Positions 42,600 through 52,361 of a DNA stretch of 64,000 bases are shown in pieces. The notes below the pieces were generated by a model. The model did not search any database. It saw nothing but the letters and a program-made list of their open reading frames with translations, and had not been told where the DNA came from. The DNA comes from Pelagibacteraceae bacterium AG-325-J13. Its GTDB lineage: Bacteria; Pseudomonadota; Alphaproteobacteria; Pelagibacterales; Pelagibacteraceae. The stretch's first letter is position 1, and each line of letters begins with the position of its first letter. Where the stretch lies: positions 124,001 to 188,000 of the forward strand of contig QBYL01000001.1 in NCBI GenBank assembly GCA_003282835.1. The letters run 5' to 3'. The position numbers and the translations under genes were made by a program.

Positions 42600-45044
42600 T
42601 TAAGCTACTAGTCCCTCAGCTTTTTGTAAATCAACTGCAACCAGCTGACTTACACCTTGTTCAGCCATAGTTACACCGTACAATCTATGCATTCTAGACA
42701 TTGTGAGAGCGTGATGAGTAATAATTATAAATCTTGTTTTAGTAATTTTTGTTAGTTCATCTAACAAACTACAAAATCTTGTAACGTTGGCATCATCCAA
42801 TGGTGCATCAACTTCGTCGAGGACACATATTGGCGAAGGGTTAACTAAGAAAACAGCAAATATTAAAGAAAGAGCTGTTAATGCTTGTTCACCGCCTGAT
42901 AATAAAGTGATCGATTGTAATCTTTTTCCTGGTGGAGAAACATACATCTCTAATCCTGCCTCTAAAGGATCATCAGAGTCGACTAGTTCAATTTTAGCAG
43001 TGCCTCCGCTAAATAACTTTGTATAAACCTCGTTAAATTTTCTATTTACTTTTGTAAATGCCTCTAAAAGTCTTTCTCTTCCTTTTTGATTAAGCTCATC
43101 AATACTTGCTTTCAATTTAACGATTGCAGAAAAAAGGTCTGCTCTATCATCTTCCATTTTTTTTATTTCAGTTTCAAATTTTTTTGTTTCTTCGTCTGCT
43201 CTCAAATTTACTGAGCCTAAAGAGTCTCTCTTTTTCTTAATAGTATCTACTTTTTGAGTTTGCTCTTCAATGCTGGGAAGTGACTCAGTCGATAAAGTGC
43301 TAAGGTCTGATTGTGAATACAGTGAATTTTCATTTTCTATTCTTAATTCACTTTTCACTGAGTAAAGCAAATCTTCTTTTCTACTATTAATACCCTCAAC
43401 AGTTGCTTCGTTTCTTGCTTTGTTTTCTTTAAGTTTTGATAAGTTTAATTGCACTTCTTTTAAGTTTTGATTAATCAACTTGTATTTTTGTTCTGCCTCA
43501 ATTAATTCTTTTTCAATTTCATCGTTTCTTTTTTTTGTATTCTCAAGGTTTTGTAAGTTTTGACCTCTAGAAGTTGCTATTTTTTCTGGATTTTTCTGAT
43601 TATCATTTATTTCTAATTTTATTTTCTCCCTTCTCTCATTTAACTCTAAAATCATTTTTTCGGAGTTAGATTTAAGGCTTCTCCAATTGTCTAATTCTAC
43701 ATCAATATTTTTTATTCTTTCTTTTCTTTTTATAGAGTCGCTTTGTATAGATTTATTTTTTCCATATTTTTCAGCATATTGTTCTTGAGATGAGGTTATT
43801 TCTTTTACTAATTTTTTAAGCTGTAGAAAAATATCTTTAGTCAATTTTCTATCTTGATCTATATGTGATTCAATTTCTTTTAAAATTTCATCAAGTTTCG
43901 ACTGAAGATTATCTAAATCTTTTTTAGATGTATTTAATTCATTTGCAGAAGTTGTTTCAACTTCAATAAGCTCTCTCTCAGTATTTAAAAGGTCTTCTTT
44001 TTCTTTTAAAATTCTTTTTTCATTTAGTGATGCGTCTAAAGATATACTTTTTTCTCTTTCCAAATCGGACTCAATAGTTTTAATAGATTTTTCCAGTTTG
44101 GTTTGTAAAGATTTCACTCTGACCTCTTCTTCATCAAGGTTAGTCATATCCAAATTTAGTTTTTGAAGTTTTGCTGCAGCCTCCATTTTTTTATCTCTTA
44201 AAGGAGTGATTTTCTTATTTTCTTCTTCTAGTAAAGTGTTGTTATGATTTAAGTCTATGTTAATAGCACTTATTTCATCGTCAATTTCACTTAATTTGTC
44301 CAAAAGCTTTTTTTTATCTTTTTCAATGTCTTGCATCTTAAGATAATACAATCCTGCTTCTATTTGTTTTATTTCTTTGGATATTTCTTTGTATCTTGTT
44401 GCTTCCTCAGCTTGTTTTTTTAAGTTGTCTAATTGTTTTTGCTGCTGTTTTTTTAACTCATCAGCCCTTTTTAAGTTATTTTCAGCAGCATTTAATCTAT
44501 TTTCTGCCTCCTGTCTTCTTGCATGTATACCAGAAATTCCTGCTGCTTCTTCTAAAACAGATCTCCTCTCGATAGGTTTTGATGTAACTAACTGTCCAAT
44601 TCTACCTTGACTAATTAGTGAAGGAGAATGAGCGCCAGTTGAAAGATCTGCAAACAATGTTTGAACATCTCGTGCTCTAACCTCTTTGTCATTAATATAA
44701 TATTTTGATCCCTTTTCTTTTTCAATTTTTCTTTTTATAGCAACTTCGTCAAACTCATTGTATTGGGACGGTCCATCTTTATCTTTATTATCTAATAACA
44801 AAGCTACTTCTGAAATATTTTTAGACGGTCTATTTGAGGTTCCAGAAAAAATTACATCTTCCATCCCCGAACCTCTCATACTTTTTGCAGAATTTTCTCC
44901 CATACACCATCTCAATGATTCAACTATATTTGATTTTCCACAACCATTAGGACCTACTATTCCAGTTAAACCATCTTGAATTAAAAAAGTGGTTTTTTCT
45001 GAAAATGACTTAAAACCATTAATCTCTAATTTTTTAAATTGCAT
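42600..45044 (-). CDS. smc: SMC-family chromosome segregation ATPase, short (814 aa)
   Basis: LEINGFKSFSEKTTFLI..GIVGPNGCGKSNIVESLRWCMGE; coiled coil; LLSGGEQALTALSLIFAVFLVNPSPICVLDEVDAPLDDANV. Confidence 0.93.
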   Translation of the reverse strand: MQFKKLEINGFKSFSEKTTFLIQDGLTGIVGPNGCGKSNIVESLRWCMGENSAKSMRGSGMEDVIFSGTSNRPSKNISEVALLLDNKDKDGPSQYNEFDEVAIKRKIEKEKGSKYYINDKEVRARDVQTLFADLSTGAHSPSLISQGRIGQLVTSKPIERRSVLEEAAGISGIHARRQEAENRLNAAENNLKRADELKKQQQKQLDNLKKQAEEATRYKEISKEIKQIEAGLYYLKMQDIEKDKKKLLDKLSEIDDEISAINIDLNHNNTLLEEENKKITPLRDKKMEAAAKLQKLNLDMTNLDEEEVRVKSLQTKLEKSIKTIESDLEREKSISLDASLNEKRILKEKEDLLNTERELIEVETTSANELNTSKKDLDNLQSKLDEILKEIESHIDQDRKLTKDIFLQLKKLVKEITSSQEQYAEKYGKNKSIQSDSIKRKERIKNIDVELDNWRSLKSNSEKMILELNERREKIKLEINDNQKNPEKIATSRGQNLQNLENTKKRNDEIEKELIEAEQKYKLINQNLKEVQLNLSKLKENKARNEATVEGINSRKEDLLYSVKSELRIENENSLYSQSDLSTLSTESLPSIEEQTQKVDTIKKKRDSLGSVNLRADEETKKFETEIKKMEDDRADLFSAIVKLKASIDELNQKGRERLLEAFTKVNRKFNEVYTKLFSGGTAKIELVDSDDPLEAGLEMYVSPPGKRLQSITLLSGGEQALTALSLIFAVFLVNPSPICVLDEVDAPLDDANVTRFCSLLDELTKITKTRFIIITHHALTMSRMHRLYGVTMAEQGVSQLVAVDLQKAEGLVA

Positions 45045-45637
45045 TATAATAACTTATCTATTTCTTTTTTTAGGTCTTTATATTCATGCTCACCATTATA
45101 TTTATTTTCATTTATATAGATAGTCGGTGTAGATGAAATCTTATATTTTTTTTGTGCTTCAATCCTCTCATTTAAAACATCCTCTTGAAACTTATCATTT
45201 TTAAGGCATTTGTTCATTTCTTCTTTTGCTAACCCATTAGTAGCGCCAATTTCAAAAATTGATTTGTTAATAATATTTATATCAGATCCGACAGCCCATT
45301 TTTTTTGCTTTTTATAAATTTCTCCTAATAATTGAAAACTTTTTAAATTATTATTTTGACATCTAATTATTATTTCTGCGTTAAGAGCTGCTAAATCTAA
45401 AGGAAAACTGTGGTGTTCAAATTTAACAGTACCTTTATCTAAATATTCCCTTTTTAAATTTTCAAAAATATTGTTATGAAAGTTAGCACAGTGTGGACAG
45501 GTTAGAGAAGAAAACACTTTTATTGTAATTTTTGCGTCCGCGCCGCCCATACTTAATACTTTACCTTCCGCAGTTAAAGGAAACACTATTAACAATAAAA
45601 AGAGAATTCTTTTAAACATTTTATTTACTCTTATCAT
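45044..45637 (-). CDS. Periplasmic DsbA-family thiol oxidoreductase
   Basis: Signal-like N-terminus, IKVFSSLTCPHCANFHNNIF, ISSTPTIYINENKYNG. Start may be the internal MFKR. Confidence 0.85.
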   Translation of the reverse strand: MIRVNKMFKRILFLLLIVFPLTAEGKVLSMGGADAKITIKVFSSLTCPHCANFHNNIFENLKREYLDKGTVKFEHHSFPLDLAALNAEIIIRCQNNNLKSFQLLGEIYKKQKKWAVGSDINIINKSIFEIGATNGLAKEEMNKCLKNDKFQEDVLNERIEAQKKYKISSTPTIYINENKYNGEHEYKDLKKEIDKLL

Positions 45638-46106
45638 TATAAGCCTTTAAAAAATTTTTTAGACTAATCTTTAAATTTTCGTTACTAACTTTATTCATCT
45701 TTTCATTAATTTTATCTAAATTATTTATTTTCGTAAAAGTCTTCTTGTTCTTTTCAACTTTTTCTTGAACGATTTTTAAAATTATATTGCTTATACAATT
45801 ATAGCCAAAAAAACTATTAATTTTATCTATAATTTCATTTTTTTCATATTCAATTTCCATCTCTTTACCGTGTATTACATTTAATATAAGAGTACCTCCT
45901 CGCATTTCTTTGTTCATTTTTATTGATAAAGGGTAACATGCGTCAGAAATTTTCTTACTCGTGATGCCTGTCCAATTATCAATTATATTAGAATAGTTAT
46001 AACCACCTTTTTTGAGATATTTCCTTAAAGTTTTAGGTATTGAGCTTGAAAAGGGACGAAGACCTTGTATGTAGCTTTTGGTTTTATTATTATTTTTATC
46101 ATGCAT
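45621..46106 (-). CDS. DUF721-family protein
   Basis: IPKTLRKYLKKGGYNYSNIIDNWTGITSKKISDACYPLSI, typical DUF721 N-terminus, divergent from mutY. Confidence 0.7.
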   Translation of the reverse strand: MHDKNNNKTKSYIQGLRPFSSSIPKTLRKYLKKGGYNYSNIIDNWTGITSKKISDACYPLSIKMNKEMRGGTLILNVIHGKEMEIEYEKNEIIDKINSFFGYNCISNIILKIVQEKVEKNKKTFTKINNLDKINEKMNKVSNENLKISLKNFLKAYNDKSK

Positions 46107-47102
46107 ATAAATCCAACCTTATCAAAAAAAATTTTAGCTTGGTATGATAATAGCAAAAGAGAATTGCCTTGGCGTGTTGGCAAAAAATCACCTAAAAAGG
46201 TGTATTATAGACTTCTGAGTGAATTTATGCTGCAGCAGACTCAAGTCAAAACGGTTATGCCGTATTTTAATAAATTTACAAAAAAATTTAAAACTTTAAA
46301 GGATTTATCAAAAAGCAATGAAAAAGTAATATTAAAGATGTGGGAAGGGCTCGGCTATTATAGACGAGCTAGAAATCTTTTGGCTTGTTCTAAATATTTA
46401 GTTAATTATCATAATTCAAAAATACCAAAAACCTTAGAAGAATTAAAAAAGCTTCCAGGCATTGGTGATTACACAGGAAACGCTCTTCTAGGATTAGTTT
46501 ACGATAAACCCACAATTGCTATAGATGGAAATGTTAAAAGAGTTTTTTCAAGATACTTGAATAAGGAGGAAGACAAAATAGATTTTGATAAATTAATTGA
46601 AAAAAATAGAAAACAACTTTTCAACACCAACCGTAATGCTGACTTTGTTGAAGCTTTAATGGAATTTGGAGCATTAGTTTGTAAGCCAAAAGACCCAAAT
46701 TGTTATACATGTTGTTTGAATAAAACGTGTAAGTATTTTAAATCTAAAAACAAGATTAATACTATTAGAAAAAAAATGATTAAAATTAAAGATTACAATA
46801 TTTTTTGTTATATAAACAAAAAAAAACAGATTGCTTTGACTAAAGCAAATCAAATAAGTTTTTTGAAAGACTTTAATTTACCAAAAATAATGGAATCAAA
46901 TAATTTTCTAATCAATCGAGACTGGAAATTTCTTAAAAGTTATAAAAATTCTATTTCAAATTTAAAATTAAATATTAATTTGTATTATAAATTTTCAGAT
47001 AAAATTCCATCATCGTATAATTGGTATTCTTTAGAGAACAATAAAGAATTTATTCCAAGTTTTACCAAAAAAATATTTAGACAAGTTTCAACTTTATTTT
47101 AA
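46101..47102 (+). CDS. mutY: A/G-specific adenine glycosylase
   Basis: AWYDNSKRELPWR, LSEFMLQQTQVKTVMPYF, MWEGLGYYRRARNLL, LPGIGDYTGNALL, CysX cluster CKPKDPNCYTCCLNKTCKYF. Start moved to Met13 of the track ORF. Confidence 0.94.
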   Translation: MHINPTLSKKILAWYDNSKRELPWRVGKKSPKKVYYRLLSEFMLQQTQVKTVMPYFNKFTKKFKTLKDLSKSNEKVILKMWEGLGYYRRARNLLACSKYLVNYHNSKIPKTLEELKKLPGIGDYTGNALLGLVYDKPTIAIDGNVKRVFSRYLNKEEDKIDFDKLIEKNRKQLFNTNRNADFVEALMEFGALVCKPKDPNCYTCCLNKTCKYFKSKNKINTIRKKMIKIKDYNIFCYINKKKQIALTKANQISFLKDFNLPKIMESNNFLINRDWKFLKSYKNSISNLKLNINLYYKFSDKIPSSYNWYSLENNKEFIPSFTKKIFRQVSTLF

Positions 47103-48235
47103 TGAAAAAAAAAATTGCAATAATTGGAGCTGGTATTGCTGGATTGACTTTAGCTAATTTAATAAAAAAACTTACAGAACATGAATTCATGGTTTATGAA
47201 AGAGAAGAAAGTTTGTCTCTTGAAGAGGGATACGGTATTCAACTAGCAACTAATAGTATAAAAATTTTAAATCAAATAAATTTTAATAAAATTCACAAAG
47301 AAAAAATTTTTCACCCAAAAACTATAGACTTTTACAACATACAAAATAAAAAAATATGTGATTTAAATTTATCTAAGTTTAATAGCCCCGGTGTGAAATA
47401 CACAACGCTTCAAAGATCTACTTTAATCGAATTTTTGAAAGAAGATATTTACACACAGCATTTAAGATTTGGAAAAAAAATCAAAGAAGTCTCTGAACTT
47501 AAAGACAAAGTTCTTATCAAATTTGATGACAATACAAATGATCTAGTAGATTTCGTTGTTGCTGCTGATGGTATATTTTCAAACACCAGGACATTTTTTG
47601 AAATGAAAAAAGTTGAGCCAAGATTTAAGAAAGCCATTGCGGCAAGAGTAATATTAAATTCGAAATCTGAATTAGATATAAATGAAGAAAATATAAGTTT
47701 AATGCTTGGAAGTAACAGTCATATTGTTCTTTATCCAATAAATAAAAAAAAAGAACTTAATGTGGTTTGCATAATCAGATGTAAAAAATATGAACCTGAT
47801 AAAATCAAACAATTATTTCAAGAAATGGTTTTAAAACAAAACCCAAAATTAAAAAATATATTTGAGAATGAAATAAAAACGTGGCCTTTATATTTTACTT
47901 CAAAAATTATTCCTTCATCTAATAAAAAGGTATTTTATATTGGAGATGCTTTTAACGGGTTTTTGCCAACACTTGCACAAGGAGCAGGGCAGTCTATAGA
48001 AAGTGCTTTTGAAATATTTAATTTATTAAAAAACGATAAGCTTGATAAAGATAATAATTATTTTGAGATTAGATCAAAAAGGGCAAAAATTATAAGAAGC
48101 AGATCAAATTTTAATTTCTTTGCATTTCATTTTTCAAGCAAAATTATGCAAAACATAAGAAATTTATTATTGAAGCTTTTGGTAAAACGTAAATTTTTTG
48201 TAAAAAGATATTTAGGTAAAGTATATAATAATTAG
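47102..48235 (+). CDS. FAD-dependent monooxygenase (UbiH/salicylate hydroxylase-like)
   Basis: KKKIAIIGAGIAGLTLANLIKK, LQRSTLIEFL, DFVVAADGIFSNTR, YIGDAFNGFLPTLAQGAGQSIESAFEI. Confidence 0.87.
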   Translation: MKKKIAIIGAGIAGLTLANLIKKLTEHEFMVYEREESLSLEEGYGIQLATNSIKILNQINFNKIHKEKIFHPKTIDFYNIQNKKICDLNLSKFNSPGVKYTTLQRSTLIEFLKEDIYTQHLRFGKKIKEVSELKDKVLIKFDDNTNDLVDFVVAADGIFSNTRTFFEMKKVEPRFKKAIAARVILNSKSELDINEENISLMLGSNSHIVLYPINKKKELNVVCIIRCKKYEPDKIKQLFQEMVLKQNPKLKNIFENEIKTWPLYFTSKIIPSSNKKVFYIGDAFNGFLPTLAQGAGQSIESAFEIFNLLKNDKLDKDNNYFEIRSKRAKIIRSRSNFNFFAFHFSSKIMQNIRNLLLKLLVKRKFFVKRYLGKVYNN

Positions 48236-49305
48236 GCTTTAGTTTCTGAGATAAATTTTTGTCTTAAACTATCAATTACAACAGTGGATCCATTAATTTT
48301 ACAATGCCAATAAGTCCAACCATTATAGCTTTCAGCCCCCATAATTGTCGCTGCCACTTTATGAATAGAACCCTCTGACTCTTTATATTTAATACTACCA
48401 TCAGCCATTATTTTAGCATTTACCTTCTTCTTGAGATCAAACAGAGTAGTACCAGGCTTTAATATTCCTAGTTCCACAAGAGATCCAAAAGGTATTCTTG
48501 GTTTAGATTTATTATTTTTAATAGTATCTAAATATTCATCCTCAATTACATTAGCTTTTTTTATTCGTTCACTAGCAGCTTTAAAATACTTTTTATCTCT
48601 TTCTATTCCAAAATATTTTCTACCTAATTTCTTAGCAACCACCGCTGTTGTTCCAGTACCTAAAAAAGGATCAAAGATAGCATCACCTTTGTTTGTGGTA
48701 GCTAAAATAATTCTATGTAAAAGCGCCTCTGGTTTTTGAGTAGAATGAATTTTTTTTCCATTTTTCTTTAGCCTTTCTTTCCCGTTGCAAATAGGTAATG
48801 TCCAGTCTGATCTCATCTGTAAGTCATCATTTAAGCATTTTAACGATTGATAATTAAACGTATATTTTGATTTCTTATTTTTTGAAGCCCAGATAAGAGT
48901 TTCATGTGCATTAGTAAATCGTGTACCTCTAAAATTTGGCATAGGATTATTCTTTCTCCAGATGACATCATTAAGAAGCCAATAATCTAAATTTTGTAAG
49001 TGATAACCTAGACGAAAAATATTATGATAAGATCCTATAACCCAAATGCTTCCATTATCTTTTAGAATTCTTTTACATTCACTAAGCCAAGCAATGCAGA
49101 ATTCATCGTAATGCTTAAAACTATTAAATTGATCCCACTTATCATTTACACCATTCACTTTGCTCGCATCAGGTCGAGTTAATTTTTCACCAATCTGCAT
49201 ATTGTAAGGAGGGTCAGCAAAAACTAAATCAAAAGACTTATCTGGAATTTTTTTTAGTTCCTTTAAACAATCACCATTTAAAATTTTATTAGAGAAAATT
49301 ATCAT
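48232..49305 (-). CDS. ccrM: CcrM-type adenine DNA methyltransferase (GANTC)
   Basis: LVFADPPYNMQIGEKLTRPDASKVNGVNDKWDQF, FRGTRFTNAHETLIWASK, FDPFLGTGTTAVVAKKLGRKYFGIERD, with the CcrM C-terminal extension. Confidence 0.93.
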   Translation of the reverse strand: MIIFSNKILNGDCLKELKKIPDKSFDLVFADPPYNMQIGEKLTRPDASKVNGVNDKWDQFNSFKHYDEFCIAWLSECKRILKDNGSIWVIGSYHNIFRLGYHLQNLDYWLLNDVIWRKNNPMPNFRGTRFTNAHETLIWASKNKKSKYTFNYQSLKCLNDDLQMRSDWTLPICNGKERLKKNGKKIHSTQKPEALLHRIILATTNKGDAIFDPFLGTGTTAVVAKKLGRKYFGIERDKKYFKAASERIKKANVIEDEYLDTIKNNKSKPRIPFGSLVELGILKPGTTLFDLKKKVNAKIMADGSIKYKESEGSIHKVAATIMGAESYNGWTYWHCKINGSTVVIDSLRQKFISETKA

Positions 49306-49308
49306 TTT

Positions 49309-49335
49309 CTAGATTCAACCTTAAATTGAATCTAG
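49309..49335. promoter_or_regulatory. Perfect 10-bp inverted repeat with two GANTC sites, 3 nt upstream of the ccrM ATG
   Basis: CTAGATTCAA-CCTTAAA-TTGAATCTAG; GATTC at 49312-49316 and GAATC at 49328-49332. Confidence 0.85.
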
Positions 49336-49383
49336 GGTCAAACCATTTAAGAAAAAAAATGAGTTTTCTTGTGTTTGAGAATC

Positions 49384-49953
49384 TTAACTCGACAACATCT
49401 TGTGTACCGGCTTAAAACCTTTTCTATGATGAATAGTTACGCCAAATTTTTTTAAACCTTCTAAATGTGCTTTGGTACCATAACCAAAGTTCCTTTCCCA
49501 TGCGTAATTAGAAAATTTTTCTGATAATTTTATCATTAAACTATCCCTGTAAACTTTTGCAACAACAGAAGCTGCACTTATAACTTTTACTTTCTCGTCT
49601 CCATTAATAATTGTTTTATAATTTTTTATACCCTTTGGTGCAAAACTACCGTCAATTAAAGTCATATCTGGCTTTACCACAAGTTTATCGATTGCTCGTT
49701 TCATAGAAAGGAGCGAAGCATTTAAAATATTTAATCTCAGAATTTCTTCTACAGATGCTACTCCAATTGCAAAATAAGAATTTTCTCTAATATGTTTTGA
49801 AATCAATTCTCTTTTATTAAAAGTAATTTTTTTTGAGTCTTTTAATAACTTGAAATTTATTCCATGTTTAAGCACAACAGCTGCTGAAACCACAGGCCCT
49901 GCAAGACAACCTCGTCCAACTTCATCAACTCCAGCTGTGATAATATTTTTCAA
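49384..49953 (-). CDS. rnhB: Ribonuclease HII
   Basis: ITAGVDEVGRGCLAGPVVSAAVVL, LIDGSFAPKG, ISAASVVAKVYRD, RNFGYGTKAHLEGL. Confidence 0.95.
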   Translation of the reverse strand: MKNIITAGVDEVGRGCLAGPVVSAAVVLKHGINFKLLKDSKKITFNKRELISKHIRENSYFAIGVASVEEILRLNILNASLLSMKRAIDKLVVKPDMTLIDGSFAPKGIKNYKTIINGDEKVKVISAASVVAKVYRDSLMIKLSEKFSNYAWERNFGYGTKAHLEGLKKFGVTIHHRKGFKPVHKMLSS

Positions 49954-50655
49954 TTAAATTTTAAGTTTAATTTTCATGTCTCTTATCATTTTTAAATCAA
50001 TCCATGCCATTTTTTTTTGAGCAGGTTGTCTCATTAAAAAAGCTGGATGAAAAGTTATAATTACCGAGGTTTTGCAATTGCCAAATGTTTTTTCTATCCA
50101 TTTGCCTCTCGCTTTAGAAATTACAATATCATTTCCTATTAGAGCGTTCATCGCAGTACTACCTAATAAAACCAATATCTTAGGATTAATAATCTCAATA
50201 TGTTTAGTAATAAAAGGCATGTATCTTTTTATTTCCTCATCTGATGGTCTTCTGTTTTCAGGGGGCCTATAATTAATAATATTTGATATGTAGATTTTTT
50301 TTCTATCTAAATTAATCGACAATAACATCTTATCTAAAAGTACCCCAGCCCTACCTACAAATGGTAGTCCCTCCATGTCTTCATTAGCTCCAGGTGCCTC
50401 ACCAATAAACATAATTTTAGAGCTTGGGTTGCCATCAGAAAAAACAATGTTCTTTGCACCTTTTTTTAAATCACAATTTTTTATGTTTTCTAATGATTTT
50501 TTTAAATTTTTTAAGCTTGATTCCTTAGAGTCTGATAATTTGAAACTTCCTAATTTTTTATAACGATTAATGGCTTTATTACTATAAATTAAATTATAAT
50601 TAATTTGTTTATAAAAATTTATTAATTTTATTGTTTTTACGTTAATTTTTTTCAT
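49954..50655 (-). CDS. Family 4 (Fe-S) uracil-DNA glycosylase
   Basis: [74 protein letters not shown]. Confidence 0.92.
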   Translation of the reverse strand: MKKINVKTIKLINFYKQINYNLIYSNKAINRYKKLGSFKLSDSKESSLKNLKKSLENIKNCDLKKGAKNIVFSDGNPSSKIMFIGEAPGANEDMEGLPFVGRAGVLLDKMLLSINLDRKKIYISNIINYRPPENRRPSDEEIKRYMPFITKHIEIINPKILVLLGSTAMNALIGNDIVISKARGKWIEKTFGNCKTSVIITFHPAFLMRQPAQKKMAWIDLKMIRDMKIKLKI

Positions 50656-50666
50656 AATATGCAGAT

Positions 50667-52361
50667 ATGAATAATTTTTTTTCTTCTAGGAAGATTATAC
50701 TACATGCATTGATCATCGTGTTTTTTTTTTCTACACTTTACGCTAGAAACGTAGATAAGTTTAATCAAGGTAGCAATATATCAGATTATTTTTCTGGCAT
50801 AGTTTTGTTGAACGATAATCAATATGATAAATCATACAGATATTTAAAAAAACTTGATGGACTTGAAGATACTCATTTAAATTACTCATTACAATATCTT
50901 TACTCATTAGTAAACTCAGAGAAATTTTATGAGGCATTTTTATACTCAAAAAAATTGGAAAAAAACAAAATAGACATTTTTGAAAGCAATTTGATAATTG
51001 GAATTTATTATCTTAAAAATAATAGATTAGATTTGGCAAAAAAATATTTCTCCAAAATAAAAAAAAAAAATTCTAATTTTTTTTTAAATAATTTTATCTC
51101 AAGTTCTCTCTCAAATTGGATAAATTTTAAAAAAATGGGCTTTAATAGCTCCAAAGATGAATTGAATAAACTTGACCCAAAATTCAGCAATCTAAAAAAA
51201 ATCCAAAATGCTTTTTTACATTGTTATTTTGATAGAAAAAATACAGATCAAGTTTTTAAAAAGTTAGCTCAAAGTAAAGAAACAGATTTTTCAAGATATA
51301 ATTACTTTTACTCTGTTTATTTAATTAATTCGAACCAAATTAATTTAGCAAGAGAATCTGTTAATTTTTCACTTAAACTATATCCTAGAAATTTATTACT
51401 TAATCAGCTAAAGCTCGATATAGAAGCAAAAAAAATAAATTTTAGTTTTAATTGCCAAAACGAACAACACGTTATAGCTGAATTGCTATATATTACAGCT
51501 AATGCTTTATCGTCTCAATCGATTTATATAATTTCAAATTTTTATTTAAATCTAGCAAAATATCTTAATAAAAATTTTAATTCATTTGATACTTTATTAG
51601 CAGAAAATCTTTACAAAATAGATAATTATGCCGAGTCCAAAAAAGTTTATGATAAAATCAGCAGAGAGGGACCAGCTTTCTTTTGGCATTCTTCAACTCA
51701 AAAGGCAAAAATACTTAAGCTTGAGAATGAAACTGAAAAAGCTCTTAAACTTATGACACAAGCATTTGAAAAAATTCCTAATACAAATATTTACCAAAAA
51801 TTTGATTACGCTGAGTTTCTGAAAAATAATCAACAATACGAAAAAGCTATCAGTCTTTATAGTGAAGTTTTAAAGTTTATAGATAAAGATCATCAGCTAT
51901 TTGCTGAAGTAAAAGACGGAAGAGGGGTTGCTTATGAAAGACTAGGTCAATGGAAAAAAGCTGAAAAAGATTTACTATCCTCTTTAGAAAGCAATCCTAA
52001 ACAAGCTTATGTAATTAATTATTTAGCATATTCATGGATTGAACAAGGAATTAATATTGATAAATCGTTATCTATGCTTCAAGAGGCGAATGATCTAAAA
52101 GAAAATGATCCATACATTATAGATTCTTTAGGATGGGCTTTTTTTAAACTGAAAAAATACAAATTATCAAAAGAATATCTGCAGCAAGCAGTTGAATTAA
52201 TGCCAGCCGATCCAATTGTTAACGATCATTTTGGAGACGTATTATGGAAAAATGGAAATAAAATTCAGGCAAGATATTATTGGAATTATGTTTTGAAATT
52301 AGAAAAAACAGAGGACGAATTGAAAGCAAAGATCAAAGAAAAATTAATATCTGGTATTTAG
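50667..52361 (+). CDS. TPR-repeat protein with N-terminal signal/anchor
   Basis: Hydrophobic N-terminus, then C-terminal TPR-like repeats (DGRGVAYERLGQWKKAEKDLLSSLESNPKQAYVINYLAYSWIEQG; DSLGWAFFKLKKYKLSKEYLQQAVELMP). Confidence 0.85.
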   Translation: MNNFFSSRKIILHALIIVFFFSTLYARNVDKFNQGSNISDYFSGIVLLNDNQYDKSYRYLKKLDGLEDTHLNYSLQYLYSLVNSEKFYEAFLYSKKLEKNKIDIFESNLIIGIYYLKNNRLDLAKKYFSKIKKKNSNFFLNNFISSSLSNWINFKKMGFNSSKDELNKLDPKFSNLKKIQNAFLHCYFDRKNTDQVFKKLAQSKETDFSRYNYFYSVYLINSNQINLARESVNFSLKLYPRNLLLNQLKLDIEAKKINFSFNCQNEQHVIAELLYITANALSSQSIYIISNFYLNLAKYLNKNFNSFDTLLAENLYKIDNYAESKKVYDKISREGPAFFWHSSTQKAKILKLENETEKALKLMTQAFEKIPNTNIYQKFDYAEFLKNNQQYEKAISLYSEVLKFIDKDHQLFAEVKDGRGVAYERLGQWKKAEKDLLSSLESNPKQAYVINYLAYSWIEQGINIDKSLSMLQEANDLKENDPYIIDSLGWAFFKLKKYKLSKEYLQQAVELMPADPIVNDHFGDVLWKNGNKIQARYYWNYVLKLEKTEDELKAKIKEKLISGI

